Origin: Allobosea sp. BH3
Lineage (GTDB): Bacteria; Pseudomonadota; Alphaproteobacteria; Rhizobiales; Beijerinckiaceae
Direction: 5' to 3'
Length of the DNA: 64,000 nucleotides
NCBI RefSeq assembly: GCF_025499465.1
Contig: NZ_JAIMCA010000001.1
Coordinates: 434,001-498,000, forward strand
Positions 42,086 through 51,698 of this stretch are shown one piece after another (the stretch's first letter is position 1; each line of letters opens with the position of its first letter). The notes under the pieces were generated by a model that was given only the letters and a program-made list of their open reading frames with translations, was not told where the DNA came from and ran no database searches. Position numbers and translations under genes: made by a program.

Positions 42086-42871
42086 ATGAGCAGGTTCAAG
42101 GCCGTCGTGTTCGACTGGGCCGGCACGGTGATCGATTTCGGCTCCTTCGCGCCGATGGGCGCCTTCGTCGAAACCTTCGCCAAGTTCGGCGTGGCCACGA
42201 CGATCGCCGATGCGCGCAAGCCGATGGGCCTGCCCAAACGCTCCCACATCGCCGCGATGCTGGCCGAGCCCCATATCGCCGAAAGTTGGCGGCAGGCTCA
42301 AGGCGCGCTGCCCGGCGAAGCCGCGATCGACGAGGTCTACGCGCTCTTCGTGCCGCTCAACGAGGAGGTCGTCGCCGACTATTGCACCCTCATCCCCGGC
42401 ACGCTCGAAGCCGTCCGCTATTGCCGCGAGCGCAGCATGAAGATCGGCTCGACCACCGGCTATACCCGCTCGATCATGCAGCGTGTGCTGCCGCTTGCCG
42501 CCGCGCAGGGCTATGAGCCTGATAACCTGATCTGCGCCGACGACCTGCCCTTCGGCCGGCCCACGCCGATCGGCATGTATAAATGCTTCCTCGACCTGAT
42601 GGTCTGGCCTGCCTCGGCGGTGATCAAGGTCGACGACACAGAGCCCGGCATCGCCGAGGGCGTCGCAGCCGGCTGCGTCACGGTGGGGCTCACCCTCTCG
42701 GGTAACGAGGCCGGGCTGACGCCCGACCAGCTCGCCGCCCTCCCCAATGCCGAGCGGCAGGCACTGCATGCGCGCGTCGCCGAAAAGCTGCTCGCCGCCG
42801 GCGCCGACCATGTGATCGGCACAGTGGCGGAGCTGCCGGCGCTGATCGAACGCCTGGAGGGCGTGGCCTGA
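42086..42871 (+). CDS. phnX: phosphonoacetaldehyde hydrolase (phosphonatase)
   Basis: A 261-residue HAD-superfamily enzyme. Asp10 in FDWAGTVIDFGSFAP is the nucleophile, and the DWAGT-DFG-AP signature is diagnostic of PhnX. Lys51 in MGLPKRSHI is in the position of the Schiff-base lysine that makes this enzyme unusual among HAD proteins. KVDDTEPGIAEGVAAG near residue 177 holds the Mg2+ acidic residues. It cleaves the C-P bond of phosphonoacetaldehyde to acetaldehyde and phosphate. It is the last gene of the operon SDR-FAD enzyme-phnX. Confidence 0.95.
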   Translation: MSRFKAVVFDWAGTVIDFGSFAPMGAFVETFAKFGVATTIADARKPMGLPKRSHIAAMLAEPHIAESWRQAQGALPGEAAIDEVYALFVPLNEEVVADYCTLIPGTLEAVRYCRERSMKIGSTTGYTRSIMQRVLPLAAAQGYEPDNLICADDLPFGRPTPIGMYKCFLDLMVWPASAVIKVDDTEPGIAEGVAAGCVTVGLTLSGNEAGLTPDQLAALPNAERQALHARVAEKLLAAGADHVIGTVAELPALIERLEGVA

Positions 42872-42886
42872 AAGGCTGAGCGGGCA

Positions 42887-43192
42887 TTATCCGCGCCCGA
42901 AGCGCCGGCGCAGCCGCACCCAGCCTTCTGCCGACCAGACCGTGAAGCGCGCCACCGGCCGGCGCAGCGCCGGAATGTCGCTGGCGAGCAGCAGCAGACC
43001 GATCGGCAGCATCCAGAGACCCAGAACGGGCAGGATCGAGAAGACGCCGCCCAGCACCAGCAGCAAGCCCACGGGCAGTCTGAGCCAGCGCGCGCGGGGA
43101 TGGCGCAACCGACGCAGCCCCTTGCCGAACCAGAGCGGCACCTCCTGCTCGAAGCGCCGGAAGGCCTGCCTCAATTCCTGCCTGCCGCTCAT
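42887..43192 (-). CDS. small membrane protein, 101 residues
   Basis: The start at 43192 is chosen; the frame to 43306 adds a basic stretch without ribosome site. An amphipathic basic N-terminus (RQELRQAFRRFEQEV, RRLRHPRARW) leads into two hydrophobic segments, LPVGLLLVLGGVFSILPVLG and MLPIGLLLLASDIP, followed by RRPVARFTVWSAEGWVRLRRRFG. Both ends are positively charged, so they should be cytoplasmic. The function is unknown; similar short proteins are common in related genomes. It is convergent with phnX (15-base gap). Confidence 0.65.
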   Translation of the reverse strand: MSGRQELRQAFRRFEQEVPLWFGKGLRRLRHPRARWLRLPVGLLLVLGGVFSILPVLGLWMLPIGLLLLASDIPALRRPVARFTVWSAEGWVRLRRRFGRG

Positions 43193-43342
43193 CGCCCTGC
43201 TCTGCCCGATCCGCTTGCTGCTCACGCCCCCGCGACGCTCTTGCACTGGAAAGCGCGCCCATTCATGGCATGGTGATGGTCGCGTCGCGATCTTGGCGCC
43301 GCCCACTCGTCAGATTTTCGGCCGACCGGCCACGGAGCCCTC

Positions 43343-44086
43343 TTGCGTATTCTCGTCATCAATCCGAACACAATGCCCGAGATGACGGCGCTGGTCGCGC
43401 GCGTGATCCAGCCTCATCTGCCGCCCGAGACGACGCTCGTGCCCGTGACCGGGCGCTTCGGCGCGCAATATGTCGCCAGCCGCAGCGCCAGCGCCATCGC
43501 CGCCCATGCGGCGCTCGATGCCTTCGCCGAGCATGGCGAGGGCTGTGACGGGGTTTATCTTGCCTGCTTCGGCGATCCGGGCCTGCTCGCGCTGAAGGAG
43601 ATCGCCCGCGTCCCGGTGGTCGGCATGGCCGAGGCGAGCAGCCGGCTCGCCGCGGCCAAGGCCGGGCGCTTCTCCATGGTCACCGGCGGTGAGCGCTGGG
43701 GGCCGATGCTGCGGGAATTCGTCAGCGCGATCGGTTTCGGGGAGAACCTCGCCGCCGTCGAGACGGTCGCACCCACCGGCGCCGACATCGCCCGCGACCC
43801 GGAAGGCTCCATCGCCATGCTGGCGGAAGCCTGCCGCCGCACCGCCGCGCGCGACGGCGCGGGCGCCGTCATCCTTGGCGGCGCCGGCCTCGCCGGGCTC
43901 GCGGCCAAGGTGCAGCCGCATGTCGAGGTGCCGGTGATCTGCTCGGCCGAGGCTGGCATCCGCATCCTGCTCGACGCGCTCGGAAAGCCCTCAGAGAAAC
44001 CGGAGAGCGGCGATCTCTCCCTGCCCGCGCCGGTCCCTAGCACAGGGCTGTCGGACAAGCTTTCCCGCCTGCTGGCGCAGCCCTGA
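43343..44086 (+). CDS. Asp/Glu/hydantoin racemase-fold protein with one catalytic Cys
   Basis: Translation likely starts at TTG 43343 (RILVINPNTMPEMT), with GGAG eight bases upstream. The 247-residue protein has the first active-site motif, YLACFGDPGLLAL. The second, usually LGCAG, reads ILGGAGLAGL, so the second catalytic Cys is Gly. Two-cysteine members racemise amino acids or hydantoins; one-cysteine relatives include decarboxylases and isomerases such as arylmalonate decarboxylase. The enzyme is therefore probably not a racemase. It is a single gene, convergent with a HIBADH-family dehydrogenase across a 13-bp hairpin. Confidence 0.85.
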   Translation: MRILVINPNTMPEMTALVARVIQPHLPPETTLVPVTGRFGAQYVASRSASAIAAHAALDAFAEHGEGCDGVYLACFGDPGLLALKEIARVPVVGMAEASSRLAAAKAGRFSMVTGGERWGPMLREFVSAIGFGENLAAVETVAPTGADIARDPEGSIAMLAEACRRTAARDGAGAVILGGAGLAGLAAKVQPHVEVPVICSAEAGIRILLDALGKPSEKPESGDLSLPAPVPSTGLSDKLSRLLAQP

Positions 44087-44095
44087 GCGGCACGG

Positions 44096-44126
44096 CGTCA
44101 TGCTCGGGTCGAGCCCGAGCATGACG
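44096..44126. terminator. bidirectional hairpin between convergent genes
   Basis: CGTCATGCTCGGG and CCCGAGCATGACG pair perfectly over the loop TCGAG. The hairpin fills the 50 bases between two convergent stops (44086 and 44137). The CGTCATG...CATGACG ends are typical of a repeat family that is widespread in alphaproteobacterial intergenic DNA, so it may be both a repeat and a terminator. Confidence 0.6.
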
Positions 44127-44136
44127 GAGAGCCGGG

Positions 44137-45054
44137 TTACTTCTTGCCGGCCAGCGACGTGCCGTTGAGCCCGGCGATCCAGTCGGAGAGCATCGGCACG
44201 TAATCCTCGCCCTTGCCGCTCGCCACCGCCGCCGCGAAGCTGTTCTTCACCGCATTGCCGATTGGGTTGGCGACGCCGACATCGTTGGCGACGCTCTCCA
44301 GATAGCGCACATCCTTGAGCGCGTTGCTCAGGGTGAACTTGTGGGCATCACGGTCGCGCTCGAGCACGTACTTCATGAAGGTCTGGTAGAAGCCGCAATC
44401 CATCCGGCTGCCGCGCAGCACGCTGTCGAAGGTCTGTGGCGTAATCCCGATCTTCTGGCCGAGCGTCAGCGCTTCCGCGTAGATCGCCGCATACCCCATC
44501 GAGAGGAAGTTGTTGAGCAGCTTCATCTTGTGGCCGTCGCCGACCGGGCCGAGATGAACGATCTTCTGTGCCCAGGTCTCGCAAACCGGCTTGATGCGGG
44601 CGAAAACCTCCGGCGAAGCGCCGACCATCGCCGAGAGCTGGCCGAGAGCGGCCTGAGCCGGCGTGCCACCGAGCGGCGCGTCCGCAAGATGCAGCCCCTT
44701 GGCCTCGAGCTCCGCCGCGATCCGAACCGTGACGGTCGGGTCCGAGGTCGAGCAGTCGACCACGATGGTGCCGGGCTTGGCGCCGGCGATGATGCCGTTC
44801 TCGCCATTCACCACGGCCTCGACCTGGGGCGAGCCCGTCACGCACAGGAAGATGATGCTGGAGCGGGCAGCCAGTTCCTTCGGCGTCTTTGCTTCGCTCG
44901 CGCCGGCCGCGACGAGTTCCTCCACCGGCTTGCGATTGCGGTGGCCCATCACGGTGAGCGGGTAGCCCTTGCCGACGATGTTGCTCGCCATGCCCTGCCC
45001 CATCAGGCCGACCCCGATGAAACCCACGGACTCTTTGGTTGCAGTCATCTTCAA
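44137..45054 (-). CDS. HIBADH-family NAD(P)-dependent dehydrogenase
   Basis: A 305-residue beta-hydroxyacid dehydrogenase. GFIGVGLMGQGMASNIVGKG near residue 12 binds the cofactor, APLGGTPAQAALGQLSAMVG is the substrate-binding segment (usually DAPVSGG; here DAPLGGT), and the catalytic Lys is in GHKMKLLNNFLSMG. The GT replacement in that motif places it among unassigned members. It probably oxidises a 3-hydroxy acid to a semialdehyde. The gene is divergent from the LacI regulator at 45150 and so likely controlled by it. Confidence 0.9.
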   Translation of the reverse strand: MKMTATKESVGFIGVGLMGQGMASNIVGKGYPLTVMGHRNRKPVEELVAAGASEAKTPKELAARSSIIFLCVTGSPQVEAVVNGENGIIAGAKPGTIVVDCSTSDPTVTVRIAAELEAKGLHLADAPLGGTPAQAALGQLSAMVGASPEVFARIKPVCETWAQKIVHLGPVGDGHKMKLLNNFLSMGYAAIYAEALTLGQKIGITPQTFDSVLRGSRMDCGFYQTFMKYVLERDRDAHKFTLSNALKDVRYLESVANDVGVANPIGNAVKNSFAAAVASGKGEDYVPMLSDWIAGLNGTSLAGKK

Positions 45055-45149
45055 ATTCTCCCGCTGATATGGTTGATGTGAAGCTGGAATGAGATGAAAC
45101 GGCCGGGCTCACCGTTATTTGCCGGCCCCCCGCTCACTGTGGACGAGAT

Positions 45150-46229
45150 ATGACTGCCGAGGGGCCGCCCGAGACCAGACGGACCAGAAGCCCGAGCCCC
45201 GTGGGTCCCTCCGGCCGCAGCCGCGTCACCCTGCAGATTATCGCCGACCATCTCTCGGTCTCGACCGCAACGGTTTCGCTGGCGCTGCGCGGCTCGCCGC
45301 TGGTGGCGGAGGCGACGCGGACGCGCGTCCGCGATATCGCGCGGGAGATGGGCTACAGCTACAACCGCAGCGCCGCCTCCCTGCGCACCGATCGGACCAA
45401 CATCATCGGCGTCGGCTTTCACGACATCACCAATCCCTATTTCGCCGAACTGCTAGCGTCGATCGAGGAAACGGCCGGCCACCATGGTCGCTCGATCCTG
45501 CTCGGCACCTATGTCGAGGATCTCGAGAGGCAGCAGCGTGTGCTCTCCACCCTCGCCGAATACCGGCCGGACGGCATGATCCTCTGTTCGGCGGGCGGCA
45601 GCACCGTGCAGAGCATCGCGCCGCTGGTCGATGCAGGCGTGCCGATCGTCCAGCTGTCCCGCGAAATCCCGGACGTCGACCTCGATTTCGTCGGCGCGGA
45701 TGACCACCACGGCACAACCCAGGCCATGGAGCATCTGATCGGCCTGGGTCATCGGCGCATCGCGTTTCTCTGCGCGAGCACGATCATCTCGACCGGGCGC
45801 AACCGCTATGCCGGCTATCGAGACACCTTGGCCCGTCACGGCCTGCCCTTCGATCCCGCGCTCGTGCATTCCGATTATGGCACCCGCGAAGCCGGGCTGA
45901 CGGGCGTGCAGAAGGTGCTCGACGCCGCCGATCCGCCGACCGCTGCCGTGTGCATGAACGATCTCGCCGCCTTCGGCGCCATGCTCGGTCTGCGCCATCG
46001 CGGGTTGGAGGCAGGCCGAGACTTCTCCATTGTCGGCTGCGACGACGTGAAGGAGGCGGCGCAATGGTTCCCGGCGCTGACCACCATCCATAATTTCCAG
46101 AACCAGCTCGGCGCGAAATCGGCCGAGTTCCTGCTCAGGCGCATCGCAGACCCGGGCGCGCCGCAGCAGCGCCTGCTGCTGACGCCCGCTCTCGTCGTCA
46201 GGGGTACGACGGCACCGCCGAGGCGCTGA
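45150..46229 (+). CDS. LacI family transcriptional regulator
   Basis: A 359-residue repressor with a proline- and arginine-rich extension of about 24 residues before the helix-turn-helix (VTLQIIADHLSVSTATVSLALRGSPLVAEATRTRV). The hinge and core follow: YSYNRSAASLRTDRTNIIGV, the periplasmic-binding-like domain with GADDHHGTTQAMEHLIGLGHRRI, and a final IVGCDDVKEAAQWFPALTTI. It senses a sugar or sugar acid. It sits between two HIBADH-family genes, divergent from one and convergent (seven bases) with the other. I found no clear CG-centred palindrome in the 95-base promoter gap. Confidence 0.92.
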   Translation: MTAEGPPETRRTRSPSPVGPSGRSRVTLQIIADHLSVSTATVSLALRGSPLVAEATRTRVRDIAREMGYSYNRSAASLRTDRTNIIGVGFHDITNPYFAELLASIEETAGHHGRSILLGTYVEDLERQQRVLSTLAEYRPDGMILCSAGGSTVQSIAPLVDAGVPIVQLSREIPDVDLDFVGADDHHGTTQAMEHLIGLGHRRIAFLCASTIISTGRNRYAGYRDTLARHGLPFDPALVHSDYGTREAGLTGVQKVLDAADPPTAAVCMNDLAAFGAMLGLRHRGLEAGRDFSIVGCDDVKEAAQWFPALTTIHNFQNQLGAKSAEFLLRRIADPGAPQQRLLLTPALVVRGTTAPPRR

Positions 46230-46236
46230 CGCAGCC

Positions 46237-47142
46237 TCAGGCATCGTTCGCAGGCTTGGCATTAAGGGCGCGATAGGCCCGCACCACCTGGGAATCGTCG
46301 CGCCCGCCATGGCCCAAACCGGAGGCTGCCAGGAACATCTGGTGCGCCGCCGCCGCCAGCGGGAGCGCCGCCTTCGCCGCGCGTCCCGCGTCGAGCACGA
46401 TGCCGAGATCCTTGACGAAGATGTCGACCGCACTCGAGACATGCGGATCCGCTTCCTGCATGCGCGGCCCGCGATCCTTCAGCATCCAGGAGGACGCGGC
46501 CGAACCGCCCATGATCTCGAAGAGCAGGGCGCCATCGATGCCCGCCTTCTCCGCCAGAGAAAGCGCCTCGGCCGCCACTGCGATATGGACGCCGCAAAGC
46601 AGCTGGTTGACGGTCTTCACCGTCGCGCCCTGCCCCGCCTTCTCACCGACATGGAAGACCTTGTCGCCGAGCGCATCGAGCACCGGCTTCACCCGCGCGA
46701 GGCTCTCGCTCGGCGCGCCGACCATGATCGTCAGCGACGCATTGCGGGCCCCAGCGACGCCGCCGGATACCGGTGCGTCGATGAAATGCCGGCCGGTCTT
46801 CGTCACCTGCGCCGCGATGGCCTCGGCCTCGCCCGGCGGGCAGGTCGCCATCAGGATCACCGTCGCGGCCGGGGCCAGCGCATCGAGCGCCCCGGCCTCG
46901 AACAGCACTGCGCGCGCCTGAGCCGCATTGACCACCATCAGCACCAGCGCATCCGCCCCCTTGGCGGCCTCTTGCGCACTCGCGGCTTCATGGCCGCCGG
47001 CTGCTACGAGCGCCTCACGCGCCGCAGACCGCATGTCGAAGCCGGTGACGCGGAACTGCTTCCGGACCAGGTTCTCGGCCATCGGCGCGCCCATGGCGCC
47101 GAGCCCGACGAAGGCAACGGTGGAGATCGGCTTTTCAGACAT
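46237..47142 (-). CDS. HIBADH-family dehydrogenase, L-threonate-dehydrogenase like
   Basis: The start at 47142 gives 301 residues; the frame runs back to 47187 without a better site. VAFVGLGAMGAPMAENLVRK is the dinucleotide motif, DAPVSGGVAGARNASLTIMVGA the substrate segment, and Lys in ATVKTVNQLLCGVH the catalytic residue. The C-terminus GGRDDSQVVRAYRAL resembles LtnD-type enzymes that oxidise L-threonate and other four-carbon sugar acids. It ends the importer operon (77 bases after a permease), which supports a sugar-acid substrate. The exact acid is not certain. Confidence 0.88.
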   Translation of the reverse strand: MSEKPISTVAFVGLGAMGAPMAENLVRKQFRVTGFDMRSAAREALVAAGGHEAASAQEAAKGADALVLMVVNAAQARAVLFEAGALDALAPAATVILMATCPPGEAEAIAAQVTKTGRHFIDAPVSGGVAGARNASLTIMVGAPSESLARVKPVLDALGDKVFHVGEKAGQGATVKTVNQLLCGVHIAVAAEALSLAEKAGIDGALLFEIMGGSAASSWMLKDRGPRMQEADPHVSSAVDIFVKDLGIVLDAGRAAKAALPLAAAAHQMFLAASGLGHGGRDDSQVVRAYRALNAKPANDA

Positions 47143-47218
47143 GGGACGAGGCTCTCCCGAAACGAGAACGGGCACGGCTTTCGCCATGCCCTCCTGCGAG
47201 GTCAGCGCCGCAGTTCGA

Positions 47219-48121
47219 TCACTCCTTCACCGCGCCTGTCAGCGAAGCGACGTAATAATCGACGAAGAAGGAGTACAGGAGCGCGACGGGGATCGAGCCG
47301 AGCAGAGCGCCGGCCATCAGCGAGCCCCAATGATAGACGTCGCCCTCGACGAGCTGGGTCAGCACCGCGACCGGCACCGTCTTCTTCTCCGCCGACTGGA
47401 TGAAGGCGAGCGCATAGATGAACTCGTTCCAGGACAGCGTGAAGGCGAAGATGCCGGCCGAGATCAGGCCCGGCATGGCGAGCGGCAGCGTGATCTGCCA
47501 GAGCGTCTGCAGCCGCGTCGCCCCGTCGATCATCGCACACTCTTCGAGCTCGTAGGGGATAGACTTGAAGTAGCCGATGAGCAGCCAGGTGCAGAACGGG
47601 ATCAGGAAGGTTGGATAGGTCAGGATCAGCGCCATCGGCGAGTCGAACAGGCCGAGTTGGAAGATCAGCGTCGCCATGGGGATGAACAGGATGGACGGCG
47701 GCACCAGATAGGCGAGATAGATGCCCAAGCCCACATATTGCGAGCCCCTGAACTTCAGCCTCTGGATCGCATAGGCGGCGAGCACGCTGGAGAACAGCGA
47801 GAGTGCCGTCGCGACCGTCGCGACCATCATCGTGGTCCAGAGCCACTGCGGGTAGTCGGTCTGGAAGAGGAGCTTGTTGATGTTCTCCAGGGTCGGCGAG
47901 GACACCCAGAACGGGTTGTGGTTCTTGTAGTCGAGCAGCTCGGCGTTCGGTTTGATCGCCGTGATCGCCATCCAGTAGAACGGGAACAGCAGCACGAGCA
48001 CGAAGATCGACAGCGGCAGATAGAGCGTGAGGAACCGCCGGGGCCCCGACGACCAGTCGATGACGCCGGTGCTTTCCTTGTCCGTCAGATGCGGGCGGGA
48101 GCTGAGAGTCTGGTCAGTCAT
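47219..48121 (-). CDS. carbohydrate ABC transporter permease (MalG type)
   Basis: A 300-residue inner-membrane protein with six segments after a 28-residue hydrophilic N-terminus. The EAA loop reads EECAMIDGATRLQTLWQITLPLAMPGL, followed by FTLSWNEFIYALAF, the MalG/UgpE hallmark WNEF. LYLPLSIFVLVLLFPFYWMAITAIKP is the typical first helix. It overlaps the MalF-type gene by eight bases. Confidence 0.93.
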   Translation of the reverse strand: MTDQTLSSRPHLTDKESTGVIDWSSGPRRFLTLYLPLSIFVLVLLFPFYWMAITAIKPNAELLDYKNHNPFWVSSPTLENINKLLFQTDYPQWLWTTMMVATVATALSLFSSVLAAYAIQRLKFRGSQYVGLGIYLAYLVPPSILFIPMATLIFQLGLFDSPMALILTYPTFLIPFCTWLLIGYFKSIPYELEECAMIDGATRLQTLWQITLPLAMPGLISAGIFAFTLSWNEFIYALAFIQSAEKKTVPVAVLTQLVEGDVYHWGSLMAGALLGSIPVALLYSFFVDYYVASLTGAVKE

Positions 48122-49070
48122 TGTCTTCTCCCTGCTGCCACTTGCGCCGCGACAGGCCGTAATAGCTGAAGAGGGTCGCCATCACGAGGAACGGGATCAT
48201 CGCCACCGCGATCGCCGCGCCTTCGCCGAGCTGGCCACCCGGAATGCCGCGCTGGAAGGCCAGCGTCGCCATCAGATGGGTCGAGTTCACCGGGCCGCCG
48301 CGGGTGATGGCGTAGACGAGCTGGAAATCGGTGAAGGTGAACAGCACCGAGAAGGTCAGCACCACCGCCAGGATCGGCATCAGCATCGGGAACGTCACAT
48401 GCCGGAAGCGCTGCCAGGCATTGGCACCGTCGAGCATCGCCGCCTCGTAGAGCGAGGGCGAGATCGTCTGCAGGCCCGCCAGCAGACTGATCGCGACGAA
48501 GGGAATGCCGCGCCAGATGTTCGCCGCGATCAGCGACCAGCGCGCGTTCCAGGGCTCCCCGAGGAAGTCGATATAGGTGTCGCGCCAGCCCAGCACGTCG
48601 ACCAGCACATAGGAGATGATCGAGAACTGCGGATCGTAGATCCACCAGAAGGCGATCGCCGAGAGCACCGTCGGCACGATCCAGGGGATCAGGATGATCG
48701 CGCGCAGCATCGATTTGAACGGCAGATGGTTGTTCAGCAGCAGCGCAAGCCAGAGGCCCAGCGCGAACTTACCGAGCGTCGCCACGCCCGTGTAGAGCAG
48801 CGTATTCCAGACCGAGGTGATGAACACCCTGTCGTGCCAGAGCGACTCGAAGTTCTCCAGGCCGATGAAAGAGCCGGCCCGACCGATGCGCGTATCGGTG
48901 AAGGCGAGCCAGATGCCCAGGCCCAGCGGATAGCTGAGGAAGACCGTCAGCAGGCCGAGCGCCGGCAGCAGGCAGATGAAGATCAGGAAGGGCTTGTAGT
49001 CGAACAGCCTGACCAGCCAGCTCTGATCCAGCTTGTAGGCGGTTCGCGTTTCAACAGCGGCAACAGCCAT
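48114..49070 (-). CDS. carbohydrate ABC transporter permease (MalF type)
   Basis: The start at 49070 gives 318 residues; an earlier frame covers the intergenic hairpin. Six membrane segments follow a short N-terminal tail. The EAA loop is EAAMLDGANAWQRFRHVTFPMLMPIL, and FTFTDFQLVYAITRGGPVNSTHLM is the conserved last external segment of MalF/UgpA proteins. A strong 13-bp hairpin between the binding-protein gene and this one probably lowers its expression relative to the binding protein. Confidence 0.93.
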   Translation of the reverse strand: MAVAAVETRTAYKLDQSWLVRLFDYKPFLIFICLLPALGLLTVFLSYPLGLGIWLAFTDTRIGRAGSFIGLENFESLWHDRVFITSVWNTLLYTGVATLGKFALGLWLALLLNNHLPFKSMLRAIILIPWIVPTVLSAIAFWWIYDPQFSIISYVLVDVLGWRDTYIDFLGEPWNARWSLIAANIWRGIPFVAISLLAGLQTISPSLYEAAMLDGANAWQRFRHVTFPMLMPILAVVLTFSVLFTFTDFQLVYAITRGGPVNSTHLMATLAFQRGIPGGQLGEGAAIAVAMIPFLVMATLFSYYGLSRRKWQQGEDND

Positions 49071-49096
49071 GGCGCACTCTCTTCTTGCACCGGCAT

Positions 49097-49132
49097 CTCC
49101 CCGGCCGCCGACCATGGACGGCGGCCGGGGAG
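49097..49132. promoter_or_regulatory. strong intercistronic hairpin between binding-protein and permease genes
   Basis: CTCCCCGGCCGCC and GGCGGCCGGGGAG form a perfect 13-bp stem with a 10-base loop. It lies seven bases past the binding-protein stop and 27 bases before the permease start. As in the malE-malF gap of enteric bacteria, such a stem could protect the upstream message and reduce read-through, giving more binding protein than permease. Confidence 0.65.
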
Positions 49133-49138
49133 CGCTGG

Positions 49139-50440
49139 TCAGGTCCGGTAATAGCGCTTGGCGCGGCGTTCAGCCTCGCGGGCGGCCTCTTCGGGCGTCG
49201 CCTGGCCGGCGCAGACGGAAGCAACCATCTGGACGGTGACGTACTCGGCCGCGACCGTGCCGGCAGCCTCGTTGATCGCGCCCTTGTAGCCGCTCCACAG
49301 CGCACGCTCCCAGGTGTCACGATAGACCAAGATCTTCGGATCGACCGACCAGACCTTGCTCTCGGCGAAGCCCTTCAGCGGCTGCGCCCAGTAGCCGTAG
49401 CAGCCGGTCAGCCACTTGTCGTACTGCTCCTTCTCCATCATGAAGCGGAGATATTCCTTGGCCGCGTTCGGGAACTTGGTGTGCTTGAACACCATGGCAT
49501 TGATCACCAGCGCCGGCTCCGACGGACGGCCGAGCGGGCCCACCGGCATGGTGGCGTGGTTCAGGTCCTTGCCGATCGCCGCGGTCTTCTCGTCCTTCGA
49601 GTTCTTGATCGAGAAGTAGAGCGAAACGCCGTTCTGGGTCAGGCCGATTTCACCGGCCGACAGCGCCTTGTTGTTGCTGATGTCGAGCCACGACAAGGTC
49701 CCGGGGATGAAGGTCTCGTACAGCGCCTTGGCGTATTTCAGCGCCTCGACGGTCTCCTTCGAGTTGATCGCGACCTTGTTGTTCTCGTCGACCATGTAGC
49801 CGCCATGGGTCCAGACGAGCCAGTTGCAGAAGGCATTACCGTCGCCGACAGCGTTGCCGAGCGCAAAGCCGGCCGGGTGCCCGGTTTCCTTGAGCTTGCG
49901 GCAGAGCCGCAGGAAGCCGTCGAGATCTTTCGGGAAGGTGTCGAAGCCGGCTTCCTTGACCCATGATTCACGATAGACCGCCGGCGCGCCGGAGGCGCCC
50001 ATCGGGATCGAGATCCACTGGTTGGTCTTGTCCTTCTTGCCGTATTTCTCGGCGATCGGATACCAGCCGCCATACTTCTTGCCGAGATCCTCGGCGATCG
50101 GCGTCAGGTCGACCAGCTTGTCGGAGAAGATGTGCGGATCATCGGCCCAGCCGACGACGACGTCCGGGCCGGCGCCGGTGTTGGCGGTCACGGCCGTCTG
50201 CGGACGCAAATCTTCCCAGCCGGCATAATCGACGCGCACCTGCACGCCGGTCGCCTTGGTGAAGGCCTCGGTGTTCTCGTTGAAAATCGTCTGGTCGGGA
50301 TCGACGAACTTGGTCGGGCGCAGCACGCGCAGCGTCGCGCCCTTTTCGATGTTGGCCTGCGCGATGCTCGGCATCGGCAGCGTCGCGCCCGCGGCGAGGC
50401 CGGCCGAACCGAGCAGGACGTCACGTCTCGAAATCGTCAT
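49139..50440 (-). CDS. sugar-type ABC substrate-binding protein, Tat signal
   Basis: ATG 50440 follows GGAGGAGA; a frame start at 50476 is less likely. The 433-residue protein begins TISRRDVLLGSAGLAAGATLPMP, a twin-arginine signal with cleavage near SIAQA. The mature part is an extracellular solute-binding family 1 protein: FTKATGVQVRVDYAGWEDL, GPDVVVGWADDPHIF, then WISIPMGASGAPAVYRESW. The ligand is probably a sugar or sugar acid, judged only from the dehydrogenases around it. It follows the ATPase gene by 106 bases containing another hairpin. Confidence 0.93.
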   Translation of the reverse strand: MTISRRDVLLGSAGLAAGATLPMPSIAQANIEKGATLRVLRPTKFVDPDQTIFNENTEAFTKATGVQVRVDYAGWEDLRPQTAVTANTGAGPDVVVGWADDPHIFSDKLVDLTPIAEDLGKKYGGWYPIAEKYGKKDKTNQWISIPMGASGAPAVYRESWVKEAGFDTFPKDLDGFLRLCRKLKETGHPAGFALGNAVGDGNAFCNWLVWTHGGYMVDENNKVAINSKETVEALKYAKALYETFIPGTLSWLDISNNKALSAGEIGLTQNGVSLYFSIKNSKDEKTAAIGKDLNHATMPVGPLGRPSEPALVINAMVFKHTKFPNAAKEYLRFMMEKEQYDKWLTGCYGYWAQPLKGFAESKVWSVDPKILVYRDTWERALWSGYKGAINEAAGTVAAEYVTVQMVASVCAGQATPEEAAREAERRAKRYYRT

Positions 50441-50489
50441 GGATGTCTCCTCCGTTGAATGTGCGGCGACCTGCATAGGATCGTCGTCA

Positions 50490-50517
50490 CGGCGTTTCCC
50501 TGTTTACGAAAACGCCG
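50490..50517. repeat. intercistronic hairpin after the ATPase gene
   Basis: CGGCGTTT pairs with AAACGCCG over a 12-base loop. It lies between the ATPase stop (50547) and the binding-protein start (50440). No T-run follows on the minus strand. It may modulate read-through from the ATPase gene into the binding-protein gene. Confidence 0.4.
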
Positions 50518-50546
50518 CCAGCCCTCTGGGCCCGGCGGCGTCGGCG

Positions 50547-51599
<1,053 letters not shown>

Positions 51600-51698
51600 G
51601 CCGTCCTTCCCTGTTTCCATTCCCGTGCCGCCACCGTTTGCCGGCAGTCAGCTATTCTTATTCGATTTCTATGACCGAATGACGGGCTGGTCCATCAT

